NCBI GenBank assembly: GCA_037039685.1
Contig: JAWNGF010000002.1
Coordinates: forward strand, 3,286,001-3,350,000
Direction of reading: 5' to 3'
Source: Ceratobasidium sp. AG-K
Lineage: Eukaryota; Basidiomycota; Agaricomycetes; Cantharellales; Ceratobasidiaceae
DNA length: 64,000 bases
Each line of letters starts with the position of its first letter. Positions within the stretch are counted from its first letter, which is position 1. This document shows positions 1 to 9,077 of this stretch, piece by piece. The notes under the pieces are model-generated. The model was not told the DNA's origin, ran no database searches, and saw only the letters and a list, made by a program, of their open reading frames with translations. The position numbers were made by a program, and so were the translations under genes.

Positions 1-11
1 CGCCAGCAATT

Positions 12-436
12 TGTCACAACCCTAGCCGAACCTTGGAGGCCGAGACTCCACAGGTAGTGATGATGGGGGTTGGGGCGGCAACTAAGGCCTAAGTGAGTCA
101 CGCGATTGTAGAAGGGGAAAACAACAAGAGAACAAGTCTTGTGGGGGCAAGACTTGTGTTGCTGGTATATATACTAACTACTGTGGCTATGTACAATAGA
201 GAGCAGGCGACAAGGGAAGACAAAAGGAGAAAAGGCAAGAGTCCGAGGGAAGCGAGCACAGAACAAAGGGAACGTGATAAGTCCATGGGCGCCAAGGGAA
301 AACTGGGACTAGCCAGGCAGGCATGTCCCGCGGTCATGGCTTACATAATGGCGACTATATGCGCCAAGACGAGGAGAACGAGACCAAACACGAGCCAAAC
401 AGAACACAGAAGAGAGAAAAGGAAAAGGTCGTGACA
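12..436 (-). repeat. E1 3' LTR
   Basis: 425-bp LTR with TGTCAC/GTGACA ends, the 3' copy for the minus-strand element. It carries a TATA box (TATATATA at 166-173, minus sense) and, about 31 nt downstream, the predicted transcript start at 141-142. An inverted repeat (ACAAGTCTTG/CAAGACTTGT, roughly 133-157) spans that start. Apparent ORFs of 79-113 codons inside the LTR occur in both copies and are not coding. Confidence 0.95.
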
Positions 437-450
437 CTACCCCCCCTTTT
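437..450 (-). promoter_or_regulatory. E1 polypurine tract
   Basis: On the minus strand this reads AAAAGGGGGGTAG and abuts the 3' LTR, the expected plus-strand-DNA primer. The stop codon of the third ORF (449-451, TAA) overlaps its first bases. Confidence 0.85.
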
Positions 451-934
451 AGGCCGGGGCATCGACATCAGAAGAAACAGGGGAAACCAAGACAAACTCT
501 TCCCCATCGTCCAGCACCAATGGGTCCTCTGCTGACCCAACCCCTTTCCAGACCCCATAATCCTCCTCCTCATCCGTCAAGTCGACGATGGCGTCTTGCT
601 GATCGGGCTCCTCCTCGGTGAGGTCGATATATTCGGTGCATGCCCGTGCCCTGGCCTTGCGGTAGGCGTTGACGATCTCGACGTGATCGTGGATGTCGGC
701 CATGTCGTGGGCCAGCCAGTTGCGCCAGCGGACGAGGGGCATACCGCAGAAGGAGCGGCGGGGGCGAGAGCGCTCATAGCGTGAAGAAGTGATGAAATAG
801 AATGATTGGCGGAGTCCGTCGTGCCAGTACAATCCTTCCTCGAGGTTGACGCAAGTGAGGGACCTCTTGAAAGAGGCTGAGCAGGTGAAGGCGTCGTTGT
901 AGACACGGACAGTGGTGTTGGCGAAGCGAGACAT
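449..934 (-). CDS. E1 ORF3, overlapping pol in another frame; two SUMO-interaction-like motifs
   Basis: A 161-residue ORF with an ATG at 934 in a good context (G at -3), ending in the polypurine tract. It overlaps the last 358 nt of pol in a different frame. In that overlap the pol frame becomes Ser/Thr/Pro/Ala low complexity, whereas this frame has ordinary composition with many aromatic and charged residues, so ORF3 is probably the constrained frame. Near residues 100-130 it has two hydrophobic-Asp-Leu-Thr-acidic stretches, YIDLTEEE and IVDLTDEEED. The second is a textbook SUMO-interacting motif pattern. No catalytic domain or membrane segment is seen. Function is unknown; the motif suggests targeting to SUMO-modified chromatin, alongside the pol chromodomain. 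No internal promoter was recognised. Confidence 0.55.
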   Translation of the reverse strand: MSRFANTTVRVYNDAFTCSASFKRSLTCVNLEEGLYWHDGLRQSFYFITSSRYERSRPRRSFCGMPLVRWRNWLAHDMADIHDHVEIVNAYRKARARACTEYIDLTEEEPDQQDAIVDLTDEEEDYGVWKGVGSAEDPLVLDDGEEFVLVSPVSSDVDAPA

Positions 935-3900
935 GGCGCAGAAGTGGATGTATGAGTAGGTGGTTTAAGCGCAAGAGGAACTGAAGTAAAAACTTGTTGA
1001 TGAGGGACTTGGACTCCCGCTGCCTCTTTTATACGCTTTGCACGACGGCTGGGCTGTTCCTCTTTTTCTTCGGCGGCCGAATTACCCTTTGTTTCCTCAT
1101 GGCGGCGCTTCCTCGTAACTTTGGGAACTTCCTTGATGGCTTCTGGATGTTCCCTGTGGAATTCGCTAATGAGTTCTGATGCGTTACCAAGGTTTCCCAA
1201 GGGTTCCCACGAATCGTGTTCCGTTGTATAGCCTTTCCATTTGACAAGATACTTCAGGATGCCTTTCTCTATTTTGGAACTTTGAATGGTTTCAACCTCG
1301 TATTCCTCTTCTCCTTCAGGTGTCTCAATTGGTGGTGGTGGCTCGACAACACGTCCCTCAATCTCATCTTCTTCGTACTTGGCAAGGCGAGATACATTGA
1401 CTACTGGGTGTATGGTCATGGATGGAGGAAGTTCCAGTTTGTACGCGTTTTTTCCGATTGCTTCCAAGATTGTGAAGGGGCCCAAACGCTTATGAGAGAG
1501 TTTGATTGATGGCCGGTTTGAAGGGATGTGATCGTGACTGAGCCAAACTTTATCTCCAATGATGAAAGGATCCCCACGGCGCCGTTGATCCGCGTATTCC
1601 TTATCTTGTTCCTTGCTCAAGGTCAGGCTTGCCTTCGCTTCTTCCAGATTGTCATGGATGCGTTGAGCATGAGCCGAGGCTTCCGGAACTGAGCCATCTT
1701 CCACTGGTGTACCATCTATGGAAGGATGTCGTGCCGTGTTGGCAAAGAAAGGGGTCATGCCAATACTTGAGTGGAAGGAATTGTTGTAAGCAAATTCGGC
1801 AAAGGGAAGCAGAGAAGCCCAGTCATGCTGCCTGAACGACACATAGGTTCTCAAAAAGGCTTCTATCATCTGATTGATTCGTTCCGTTTGGCCATCCGTC
1901 TCAGGGTGATAGGCTGTGGAGAGTCTGGGTCTAATCTTCAGGGCCTGATAGAGCTCCTTCATGAATTTTGACGCGAAGGTGGGGCCTCGATCTGATACAA
2001 CAGTCTCTGGGGTACCGTGCAACTTCCAACAATGTTCCATGAAGAGTTCTGCTAGCTTTGGGGACGTGGTCTTCTCGGTACAGGGGATGAAATGTGCCAT
2101 TTTAGTGAGCGTATCGACAATGACCAAAATGGAGTCTAGGCTCCTTGATAGGGGTAGTTTGACAATCATGTCAACCGAGATGTGTTGCCAAGGTTTAGAG
2201 GGAAGTTCCAGAGGTTGTAATTCTCCTAGGGGGCGCTGATTGATCGGTTTGCTTCGTTGGCACAAATCACAAGATGACACGTATTTGTTAATGAATGCCT
2301 TCATTGATGGCCACCAATATTCCCGCTTGATTAATTCCAAAGTCTTGGCTTGTCCCATGTGACCGGCTGCCTTGTTGTCGTGGTGTAGCTCTAGGATTTG
2401 TCGTTTCGTCTCGTTGTTGTTGGGAACATAGATCCGCCCCTTCCTATACAGCATGTTATTCCGAATTGTCCAATCTTCGAATTCCTTTTGAACTGTAGCG
2501 GGTGCTTTCTCGGGTTGATTGCTGAGGAAGGCCCAAATGGACTGGGTGTATTCGTCACTTGGCAGTTGCTTCTGAATGGAAGAATGAATTTCCGCTGTTG
2601 ATGCCATACCAGTAGGTGATTCTTCTGCCGAATTGATGAAGATGTGGGGAGCGAGCAAAGGTTTTTGAGGGACTACTCCCCCTTCTAGGTCATGGTCGCT
2701 TCGTCGGCTGAGTGCATCGGCTTTTCCATTAAGTCCGCCAGCCCGATACTTGATCTGGAAATTGAATTCTGACAGGAAGACGGCCCATCTGTTCTGTCGC
2801 TTGGTAAGGACTTTCGATGTCATAAAATATTCCAGGTTCTTGTGATCGGTAATAAGTAGTACTGGAATTTCAGTTCCTTCCAATAGATGGCGCCATTCTT
2901 TAAAGGCCTTAATGATTGCCAAAAGTTCCTTATCAAAAATATCGTAGTTCCGCTCCGCTGGTGACAGGCTTTTGGACATGAAGGCGACAGGGTGAAGTTT
3001 GTTATCCGTCCCATATTGGCTGAGGACTGCTCCTGTGGCCTTGTCTGATGCATCGCACTCAATGATGAATCCCTTTTCTTGATCCGGTTGCAGTAGTATC
3101 GGTGCTTGTTGGAATTCTTGAATTATTCGCTCAAAGCTGGCCTGTGTTTCCTTGGTCCATTCCCAGGGTTTCCCTTTCATTGTTAAGTCATAGAGAGGTC
3201 GCGCTATGTGGGTATAGCCTTGGATAAATCGCCGATAGAAGTTTGCAAACCCTAGGAATGTTTGTACATCTGTAACGTTTTTGGGAACGGGCCACCTTTT
3301 GATCGCTGACACCTTTTCTTCTTGCATTTCAACAACTTCTCCCGAGATTACCAGACCCAGATAGTCAACCTTTGAAACATGGAACGAACACTTCTTGAGG
3401 GAGCAATATAGACCCAGGCGTTGTAGTCGACGAAGTACTTCTTTCACATGAGATGGATGTTCTTCAGGTTCTTTGGAGAAGATTAAGATGTCATCAATGT
3501 AGATTTCCACGTAGACTCCTTTAATGTCTCTGAACTCCATGTCCATCATATTCTGGAACGTTGCTGGAGCATTGGTCAGGCCGAACGGCATGACTTTGGT
3601 TTCAAACAGGCCATATTTAGTTCTAAAGGCCGTTTTGTATACGTCTTCTTCTGCGACCCTGACTAGGTTGTAGCCCGATTTCAGATCTAATTTGGTAAAG
3701 ATCTTGGCCCCTTTGACTCGCTCAATTAGGTCATCTGTTCGGGGTAGGGGGTATCGGTTCTTCTTTGTCCACCTGTTAAGGTACCGATAATCCATGCATA
3801 ATCTTGGTGGTTGGGGTACGCCATCGATGTCGTGACGGCGGACAAACATAACTGGTGATGCCCATTGAGAAGTTGAGGGAACGATGAAGCCTTTTTCCAG

Positions 3901-4560
3901 GTTCTCGTCGATCCAGGCCTTTAGGATTCTATCTTCCTCCTTGGTTAATGAGTAAACAACCCCAATTTTGGGTTTTGCACCAGATTCGAGTTCAATTTTG
4001 AGATCATAGGGCCGGTGAGGGGGAAGCTTATCAACCTCCTTGGCGACAAAGACATCCTGGAATTCAAGGTATTCGTTGGGAAGTTTTCCCACTATTCCCC
4101 CTTCTATGGCGTTAAGATCTTCACACAGGCACTCCGATACGCAGAACTCCGAGTTGAACTCCAATGTCCCTTTTGACCAATTGATTTGAGGGTTATGCTT
4201 CTTCAACCAAGGGATTCCCAAGACCACAGTGTGCCGTCCTAAGGGTGCCACATCGCATGTGATTTCTTCGACGTGATCATTCATGATGACATGGAAAGTT
4301 GCTTCCCGCTCGATTAGTCCATTTGCAATCGGGCGTCCATCTATAACTTGTACCCGTCGTGCCACTTTTTTCTTCTTTGTAGGGATTTTGTGTTTAGAGA
4401 TATATTCAGAATTGATGAAGTTCCCGGAGGCGCCGGAATCAATCATAGCAACGGTGATAAGGTTTTTCAGGCTTTCGATCGTTATTGGCACACGGAGTTG
4501 GTCTGCGTATTCGGTGGAACATAGATATAATTCGTTTACAGACTGAATACGATTCTCCAT
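577..4560 (-). CDS. pol: E1 pol: protease-RT-RNase H-integrase-chromodomain
   Basis: Intact 1327-codon reading from the first ATG. The frame is open upstream to the slippery site at 4617-4623, so the natural product is a Gag-Pol fusion. Domains in order: aspartic protease (DSGA near residue 41); reverse transcriptase with YIDD near residue 350; RNase H (IECDAS near 500); integrase HHCC zinc finger (about 725-780) followed by a D,D-E core including the HPETDGQTE box; and a C-terminal chromodomain (LVKWKGY..DSWEP, about 1085-1140), which in chromoviruses directs integration to marked chromatin. A basic stretch follows, then a low-complexity tail that overlaps ORF3. All catalytic motifs look present. 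Confidence 0.95.
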   Translation of the reverse strand: MENRIQSVNELYLCSTEYADQLRVPITIESLKNLITVAMIDSGASGNFINSEYISKHKIPTKKKKVARRVQVIDGRPIANGLIEREATFHVIMNDHVEEITCDVAPLGRHTVVLGIPWLKKHNPQINWSKGTLEFNSEFCVSECLCEDLNAIEGGIVGKLPNEYLEFQDVFVAKEVDKLPPHRPYDLKIELESGAKPKIGVVYSLTKEEDRILKAWIDENLEKGFIVPSTSQWASPVMFVRRHDIDGVPQPPRLCMDYRYLNRWTKKNRYPLPRTDDLIERVKGAKIFTKLDLKSGYNLVRVAEEDVYKTAFRTKYGLFETKVMPFGLTNAPATFQNMMDMEFRDIKGVYVEIYIDDILIFSKEPEEHPSHVKEVLRRLQRLGLYCSLKKCSFHVSKVDYLGLVISGEVVEMQEEKVSAIKRWPVPKNVTDVQTFLGFANFYRRFIQGYTHIARPLYDLTMKGKPWEWTKETQASFERIIQEFQQAPILLQPDQEKGFIIECDASDKATGAVLSQYGTDNKLHPVAFMSKSLSPAERNYDIFDKELLAIIKAFKEWRHLLEGTEIPVLLITDHKNLEYFMTSKVLTKRQNRWAVFLSEFNFQIKYRAGGLNGKADALSRRSDHDLEGGVVPQKPLLAPHIFINSAEESPTGMASTAEIHSSIQKQLPSDEYTQSIWAFLSNQPEKAPATVQKEFEDWTIRNNMLYRKGRIYVPNNNETKRQILELHHDNKAAGHMGQAKTLELIKREYWWPSMKAFINKYVSSCDLCQRSKPINQRPLGELQPLELPSKPWQHISVDMIVKLPLSRSLDSILVIVDTLTKMAHFIPCTEKTTSPKLAELFMEHCWKLHGTPETVVSDRGPTFASKFMKELYQALKIRPRLSTAYHPETDGQTERINQMIEAFLRTYVSFRQHDWASLLPFAEFAYNNSFHSSIGMTPFFANTARHPSIDGTPVEDGSVPEASAHAQRIHDNLEEAKASLTLSKEQDKEYADQRRRGDPFIIGDKVWLSHDHIPSNRPSIKLSHKRLGPFTILEAIGKNAYKLELPPSMTIHPVVNVSRLAKYEEDEIEGRVVEPPPPIETPEGEEEYEVETIQSSKIEKGILKYLVKWKGYTTEHDSWEPLGNLGNASELISEFHREHPEAIKEVPKVTRKRRHEETKGNSAAEEKEEQPSRRAKRIKEAAGVQVPHQQVFTSVPLALKPPTHTSTSAPCLASPTPLSVSTTTPSPAQPLSRGPSLASTSRKDCTGTTDSANHSISSLLHAMSALAPAAPSAVCPSSAGATGWPTTWPTSTITSRSSTPTARPGHGHAPNISTSPRRSPISKTPSST

Positions 4561-4578
4561 GGCAACACGATCTAATTC

Positions 4579-4623
4579 TGTCTTCAGGGCGCCTGATGCT
4601 CCCTTCAGACACTGCCTTTTCCC
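4579..4623 (-). promoter_or_regulatory. E1 gag-pol -1 programmed frameshift signal
   Basis: In the gag frame the codons run TCG GGA AAA GGC, giving the X-XXY-YYZ heptamer GGGAAAA (4617-4623). Pol is in the -1 frame and is open from here on. After a 5-nt spacer (GGCAG) comes a hairpin (4579-4611): TGTCT pairs with AGACA, an internal loop GA/GA, AGGG with CCCT, then GC with GC around the loop ATCAG. The gag stop codon lies in the stem. Heptamer, spacing and stem all match the family rule for -1 frameshifting. Confidence 0.8.
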
Positions 4624-6287
4624 GACTCCTCATCAGAGACTTCTTCCAGAGCGGCTATCTTGACGACGCAATTTTTCGCGATGTGGCCCTTCTTCTGGCA
4701 GCGGTAACAAGTGAGTTCTGAACTACTGGTTGCTGCCATTTCAATTCCTGCGACCGTGCGGGTGTTTAGGCGAAGGTAGGGGAATGGGAGTTCGCTCTCA
4801 GAGCCATCTTCCCATTTGATGGTGGGAATTTTGAAGCCCTTCTTGTTGTTCCCAATTTTTGTAATTTGTCCCCTGGTCGCGCCCTTTGGTCCCATGGTAT
4901 ACACCCTGTCTCCCTCCTTGAATTGTGTCTTCTGCGCTGTTGTGCTCGTGGTCACCTTCTTGAAGGTTCCGCTCGATGCCACCTTCTCCAGGCCCTTGGC
5001 CTTTTTCTCCAGGTTTCGTGCAATAAGGCTTGCATCAATCCTAGACGCGTGATTCATCAACTGTGTGAGGGAAATGATGTGGCGATCAATGCTCTGAATT
5101 GACATGACGTCCTGGATTTCGTCTTTGAGTCCTGAGTAAAAATCGTCTTTGAGGGTGGCCTCATTGTAACCCAAGGCGCTGGAATAGGTTCGGAAATTCG
5201 AAATGTAGTCGACCACTGACTTGGTTTGTTTCAGATTTCGATATTTTTGCCGATAAACTTCCGCTTGCTCTACTTCGCCAAAGGCTTCCTCGAAGGCTTC
5301 CTCGAAAAGGGTCATGTCGTTAAGGATAGGTTGAGGGATGCCAGACATTTCTTTCTCAAGGAATGGGCGAATCCATTCCCTGGCTTCCCCCCTTAGGTAC
5401 GAGACAACAAAGAGGATCTGCTGATCTACTGTATCGTAACGCAACTCCGAAGTACTGATGTAGAGGTTACAGGCGAAGGTAAAGTCCCTAGCCTTCTGAC
5501 CGCGTTCGCCATTGTATTCGGGAGGTTTGCTGGCTGAACTCTTTTTAGCAGTTCGAGGAGCAGTGGGGGTTATACCCTGAGTGGCGACGGGAGCTGAACC
5601 AAGTGTGAATCGTCCAGTGGATCTTCCTAGTGCTTGTTGATTGAGGGGAGTCCCGCCTGGGGGTTGCGATACGCCAGGATTTGCTCCTGTTCCTTGGTTA
5701 CAAGGTTGGTAAGCGCGCCCTCCTGCTTGAAGAATTAGAATGTCCATGTCGTTCTGCATGGTATTGAGGAGCGCTTGATTTGTTTGAACATCGGCTTGAG
5801 TGGCCTGAATACTTTGTAGGTTGAGGTCGCCATCTCCTGCATTCCAGAGTACCCATTGATGAATGTTGTCAACGCGTCTGTTCGTGATTTCGACCCGTCG
5901 CGCTATTTCGAGTAGGAACGCGGCAATGTCTTCATTAGTGGTTCCGCAATTGTTGTACCATTGACCATTCTCCAACTGGTCTTCGATATATTGGTCCGAT
6001 GGTATCGTCTCCACTCGTCCACTAGCTTCTGGGGGGTGAAGATCCCCAGTGTGCATGGAGGCGTTATCGCGATTTGCATTGGGCGGAGATGATGTAGCCG
6101 CTGGGGCTCCAACACCAAAGGAAACTTGATGTGACTCTGTTCCCTGGACCGTAGGATCCGATCGACTGGTCCCTGCGTCACCGGACATGATGTTGGTTGC
6201 ACTTGGAACTTGGGATGTAGATTGGCCTAGACCAAAGGTTGTTCTGATGCGTCCTGCCACTGATCCCTCTCCTGGGTAGATTGACAT
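4605..6287 (-). CDS. gag: E1 gag: capsid-nucleocapsid
   Basis: Intact 560-residue ORF starting at ATG 6287, just inside the 5' LTR and leader. Residues about 1-130 are disordered and Ser/Thr/Pro rich. Residues about 255-420 carry a retrotransposon-gag capsid region (EWIRPFLEKE followed by a Tyr/Gln-rich helical part). A single CCHC zinc knuckle, CYRCQKKGHIAKNC, lies at about 532-545 for RNA packaging. The stop TGA (4605-4607) falls inside the frameshift hairpin. Most ribosomes should make Gag alone and a minority Gag-Pol. Confidence 0.93.
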   Translation of the reverse strand: MSIYPGEGSVAGRIRTTFGLGQSTSQVPSATNIMSGDAGTSRSDPTVQGTESHQVSFGVGAPAATSSPPNANRDNASMHTGDLHPPEASGRVETIPSDQYIEDQLENGQWYNNCGTTNEDIAAFLLEIARRVEITNRRVDNIHQWVLWNAGDGDLNLQSIQATQADVQTNQALLNTMQNDMDILILQAGGRAYQPCNQGTGANPGVSQPPGGTPLNQQALGRSTGRFTLGSAPVATQGITPTAPRTAKKSSASKPPEYNGERGQKARDFTFACNLYISTSELRYDTVDQQILFVVSYLRGEAREWIRPFLEKEMSGIPQPILNDMTLFEEAFEEAFGEVEQAEVYRQKYRNLKQTKSVVDYISNFRTYSSALGYNEATLKDDFYSGLKDEIQDVMSIQSIDRHIISLTQLMNHASRIDASLIARNLEKKAKGLEKVASSGTFKKVTTSTTAQKTQFKEGDRVYTMGPKGATRGQITKIGNNKKGFKIPTIKWEDGSESELPFPYLRLNTRTVAGIEMAATSSSELTCYRCQKKGHIAKNCVVKIAALEEVSDEESGKGSV

Positions 6288-6679
6288 GAGCTATAATAAA
6301 TGCGCTTCCTGGTGCGCTGCGACCAAATATGGCTAGTACTTGTTGGTGAAGAGAAAATCCCCTGGGTAGAGATGGATAAGTAGGGGGAACCTAGTCGACG
6401 GTAGGTTCAAGGCGAGGGTCTCAGAGGTCCTTGTTCCAATAGAATATGTAAGCGGCGCTTCCTGATTAGGTGGCGACGGCTCAGTGATATCAGAGGATAG
6501 GGGACGTCTTCAACAGGCTAATGGATGCGAGCTGCAATATGCCTCGACGTGTAAATGATGCAGGGGAGATATAGGGGTATTAGCTATCAATGGTGAAGGG
6601 TGTGCAATTGCTCAGAGATATCCCGGTGATGATAAACCTGGTTCCGACAGCGACGAGGGCTGTATCCGCGGCGAAGGCG

Positions 6680-6693
6680 ACAAGACTTGTTCT
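6680..6693 (-). promoter_or_regulatory. E1 primer-binding site, self-priming type
   Basis: Two bases inside the 5' LTR the minus strand reads AGAACAAGTCTTGT. This is perfectly complementary, over 14 nt, to the predicted 5' end of E1's own transcript (6813-6826 in the 5' LTR, 31-32 nt after the TATA box). The first base on each side beyond the match is unpaired. Tf1/sushi-type elements prime from their own RNA end in this way. No tRNA-like TGG start is present. Confidence 0.75.
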
Positions 6694-6695
6694 AG

Positions 6696-7120
6696 TGTCA
6701 CAACCCTAGCCGAACCTTGGAGGCCGAGACTCCACAGGTAGTGATGATGGGGGTTGGGGCGGCAACTAAGGCCTAAGTGAGTCACGCAATTGTAGAAGGG
6801 GAAAACAACAAGAGAACAAGTCTTGTGGGGGCAAGACTTGTGTCGCTGGTATATATACTAACTACTGTGGCTATGTACAATAGAGAGCAGGCGACAAGGG
6901 AAGACAAAAGGAGAAAAGGCAAGAGTCCGAGGGAAGCGAGCACAGAACAAAGGGAACGTGATAAGTCCATGGGCGCCAAGGGAAAACTGGGACTAGCCAG
7001 GCAGGCATGTCCCGCGGTCATGGCTTACATAATGGCGACTATATGCGCCAAGACGAGGAGAACGAGACCAAACACGAGCCAAACAGAACACAGAAGAGAG
7101 AAAAGGAAAAGGTCGTGACA
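6696..7120 (-). repeat. E1 5' LTR
   Basis: 425-bp promoter copy of the LTR, 99.5% identical to 12-436. TATA box at 6850-6857 on the minus strand; predicted RNA start near 6825-6826. Confidence 0.95.
6850..6857 (-). promoter_or_regulatory. E1 TATA box
   Basis: TATATATA in the 5' LTR, 31-32 nt before the sequence that matches the primer-binding site. The spacing agrees with normal TATA-directed initiation and supports the assigned RNA end. Confidence 0.65.
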
Positions 7121-7952
7121 CAATTGATATCTGATGATGGTTTAGCATGCTCCCAACCAGTCAATTGGGCTGATGCAATGGAAGAAATCTGCAAAAAGAT
7201 TCTGGAATCTACTCAAGACTGTTATGGATACTGACTTCCATTGGTATCTATACTTAGTGTAAACTCACTATACCCAAGGATTGGAAAATGTATGAAATAT
7301 GTCTCGTTTTATATTGCCTGTAGCAAATGTGTTTCGACTCGCATTGTATATACAAGAATGCAAATTGATACTTCTGATGTCTCTCTATCAGTCGTGACCT
7401 TCAGCAACTTGAACGATTTAGAATTCATTAAGTTACAAATTGTTTAAGTTTAGTCAATTTGTACCTTTGTGAAATCCAATTATTTCTAGTATGTTGTGTG
7501 ACTTGCCAAACCAATTGACTTAATTTCTTTTGCGCTCACTAAAGCACAGCCTCGCACATGTATCAGCGGAGTTTCATGTATTTCCGTACAGCAGCTTTGG
7601 AGATATTCTCTTATCAGTGTTCAAATATTGATAGCCACATGATTGATACTTTGAACAAAGCATATCTCCACAACCACTGCATGGAATTCCACAATCAGAC
7701 TTGCGTTGGAGTCGCACTGCCTTGCATTACTTTTTAGATAGTCTTCATTTTGTAGTCTGTGTGTTCTGGAAAGCTCTTTCAGAATGATCACATGCATAGC
7801 CACACTATGTATGGAGTTTATACCTTTAATATGTACTTTGAGCAGCACTGCATGATCTAACTATAGCTACAGAGCTATTCTTAGGCTACTCCACACTATC
7901 TAGTGGCCTGGAAATTCCAGTTAGAATATGTACACTTGAGTATTCATACCTG
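7121..7952. other. Flank of E1, no gene recognised
   Basis: AT-rich sequence with many stops in all frames, beginning with the CAATT duplication. I see no coding region, LTR end or RNA gene. Confidence 0.5.
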
Positions 7953-9077
7953 CATCTGAAAAGCTGTAAATACCTAGACAGGGATATATATCACTAGCTG
8001 GCATATATAGGTCCCCTAGCTGAAATGGAGAGGTCCTGTGTTTATAGCAGTATGTAGCACCAACTGTGGTGAGCTGAGTGTATCTGGTGTCACATACCCC
8101 CAGCTAGCATGCTATAATGGCTATCTTGTGCTAGATTGCTGCTAGCTAGTGCTATATGATGCTAGCTGGTGCTAGCTGGTGCTAGGTACTGCTCTGGTCT
8201 GGGGGGACAAATACAGTAATGGACAGAACAATTTTGGACATGACAAAGCACTGACTAAGCAGTGGCTGTGCCAATTTGCCAAATGAAATATGTTTCAAAT
8301 GCTTAGTCACATTGGCAATTTTGATCATACTTTTGAACCAGCCATGGGTTCCCTGTCCCCTGTGCACCAATGTGGCTAAATGCTACAAAATACCCCCAGG
8401 TGAGTCAAGGGATGATGCAGGGGGGTGGGGAACAGAGGTAGTTGAGCAGTCCAAGGGGGTCAAAGGGACTCAATCTCAAAGTCATGTGGAGCACTCTCAG
8501 ATTGGCTAAATCATTTTCCAGTTGAGGAATTTCCAATTATGCTAAATCTGGTCAGCAGATGCTCCTGATCTTTTTGATTACAGATCCACCACTCAAACCT
8601 TATTTGGACCAGAAATGATTGCAAAAAAGGCGAAATACTTTCCCACAGCTGAGTTTTTCTGATGAAACATAACCTAATATGGACTAATTTGATGCAACAA
8701 TCAATTAGAATCCAGATTAATGTGCTTGATGTTCAACACCATTTCCCCTTGTAGACTTGCACAGCCACTGCTTAGTCAGTGCTTTGTCATGTCCAAAATT
8801 GTTCTGTCCATTACTGTATTTGTCCCCCCAGACCAGAGCAGTACCTAGCACCAGCTAGCACCAGCTAGCATCATATAGCACTAGCTAGCAGCAATCTAGC
8901 ACAAGATAGCCATTATAGCATGCTAGCTGGGGGTATGTGACACCAGATACACTCAGCTCACCACAGTTGGTGCTACATACTGCTATAAACACAGGACCTC
9001 TCCATTTCAGCTAGGGGACCTATATATGCTAGCTAGTGATATATATCCCTGTCTAGGTATTTACAGCTTTTCAGATG
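7953..9077. repeat. Long inverted repeat (foldback element), 319-bp arms
   Basis: Left arm 7953-8271 and right arm 8759-9077 are reverse complements with one mismatch noted (left ..AGCTGGCAT.., right ..AGCTAGCAT..). They enclose a 487-bp non-coding loop. The arms contain short tandem CTAGCTGGTG units. No target-site duplication is visible at the arm ends, and the loop has no transposase. It could be a foldback or MITE-like element that lost its flanks, or a palindromic duplication. Transcripts would form a 319-bp double strand. Confidence 0.85.

Larger units (their letters stand above)
12..7120 (-). mobile_element. E1: complete young Ty3/gypsy chromovirus LTR retrotransposon
   Basis: Full-length element read on the minus strand. 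The order is 5' LTR (6696-7120), primer site, gag, pol with a C-terminal chromodomain, an overlapping third ORF, polypurine tract and 3' LTR (12-436). The 5-bp direct repeat CAATT at 7-11 and 7121-7125 is a clean target-site duplication. The LTRs begin TGTCAC and end GTGACA and differ at only two positions (103 and 158 in the left copy), so insertion is recent. Both main ORFs are intact, and CpG is not visibly depleted, unlike in the elements to its right. The chromodomain, the pol order PR-RT-RH-IN and the self-complementary primer site place it with Tf1/sushi-like chromoviruses. Activity is inferred from intactness only. Confidence 0.95.

Noticed and set aside
93..434. 113-codon and 79-codon frames in the E1 LTRs, repeated at 6777-7118
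   Set aside because: They lie in U3/R/U5, the plus-strand one starts at GTG, and they are identical only because the LTRs are.
7953..8271. CRISPR-like or satellite array from the CTAGCTGGTG units
   Set aside because: Only a few short irregular copies, no spacers, and the context is eukaryotic.
7953..9077. Autonomous DNA transposon
   Set aside because: No transposase, no target-site duplication and no recognisable terminal motif; kept only as an inverted repeat.
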